Positions 63,927-64,000 of a stretch of 64,000 bases of DNA are shown in pieces (position 1 is the first letter of the stretch; each line of letters begins with the position of its first letter). Under the pieces are notes generated by a model that searched no databases, was not told the DNA's origin, and saw only the letters and a program-made list of their open reading frames with translations. This stretch comes from Gordonibacter sp. An230 (GTDB taxonomy: Bacteria; Actinomycetota; Coriobacteriia; Coriobacteriales; Eggerthellaceae): assembly GCF_002159915.1 (NCBI RefSeq), contig NZ_NFJP01000012.1, positions 54,704 through 118,703 on the forward strand. Direction: 5' to 3'. A program made the translations under genes and the position numbers.

Positions 63927-64000
<74 letters not shown>

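Overview
The window is high-GC DNA from a gut-type actinobacterium of the class Coriobacteriia, most likely Eggerthellaceae (Eggerthella/Gordonibacter-like). This is inferred from gene content, not from a marker gene. The pointers are two Tat-exported FAD 'fumarate reductase-like' flavoproteins, one divergent from a membrane-anchored LuxR regulator; an Fhs-FchA-FolD one-carbon set; a TsaB-RimI-TsaD fusion; a complete kdpFABCDE locus; menaquinone methyltransferase; and HypAB hydrogenase maturation. No rRNA or tRNA gene was seen, apart from a short 16S-like fragment inside a repeat array. The far right end is a 73-nt run of G that looks like a contig-end artefact.

Layout. 0-5 kb: end of an ArsB/NhaD-type transporter, a polysaccharide flippase (minus), FixA/FixB electron-transfer flavoprotein, and a TetR repressor. 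5-13 kb: an ABC-class ATPase, about 1.8 kb of gene-poor DNA, a small XRE repressor, an HsmA-like membrane protein behind a 38-bp palindrome, a two-component system and type III pantothenate kinase. 13-18 kb: fhs, a DUF4143-type AAA ATPase behind four 23-bp iterons, then fchA-folD. 19-26 kb: an Xaa-Pro peptidase, a 65-bp-period repeat array, tsaE and the TsaB-RimI-TsaD fusion. 26-33 kb: a 2005-aa surface protein. 33-41 kb: kdpFABC and kdpDE. 41-48 kb: an XRE regulator with a small membrane partner, menaquinone methyltransferase, a second AAA ATPase behind an exact tandem repeat, and a B12-binding radical SAM protein. 48-54 kb: a flavoprotein/LuxR module flanked by direct repeats of the radical SAM gene's promoter region, then an amidohydrolase and a small membrane protein. 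54-56 kb: a second and clearer 65-bp-period array of palindromic repeats with unique inserts. 55-63 kb: tatB-tatC, hypA-hypB, nadE and a second Tat flavoprotein.

How the genes work together. The Tat translocase encoded here can export the two Tat-signal flavoproteins, which fit a quinone- or electron-transfer-linked anaerobic respiration supported by menaquinone methylation. Fhs, FchA and FolD form a folate C1 route from formate to methylene-THF; FolD has lost the residues expected for cyclohydrolase activity, so FchA probably supplies that step. KdpD/KdpE control the Kdp K+ pump.

The most unusual content is the pair of repeat arrays (about 20.9-21.8 kb and 54.4-55.6 kb). Degenerate palindromic repeats recur about every 65 bp. 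The unique inserts between them look like fragments of the cell's own genome: one is a 16S rRNA fragment, another is a perfect parS site, and several read as short coding fragments. No cas genes accompany them.
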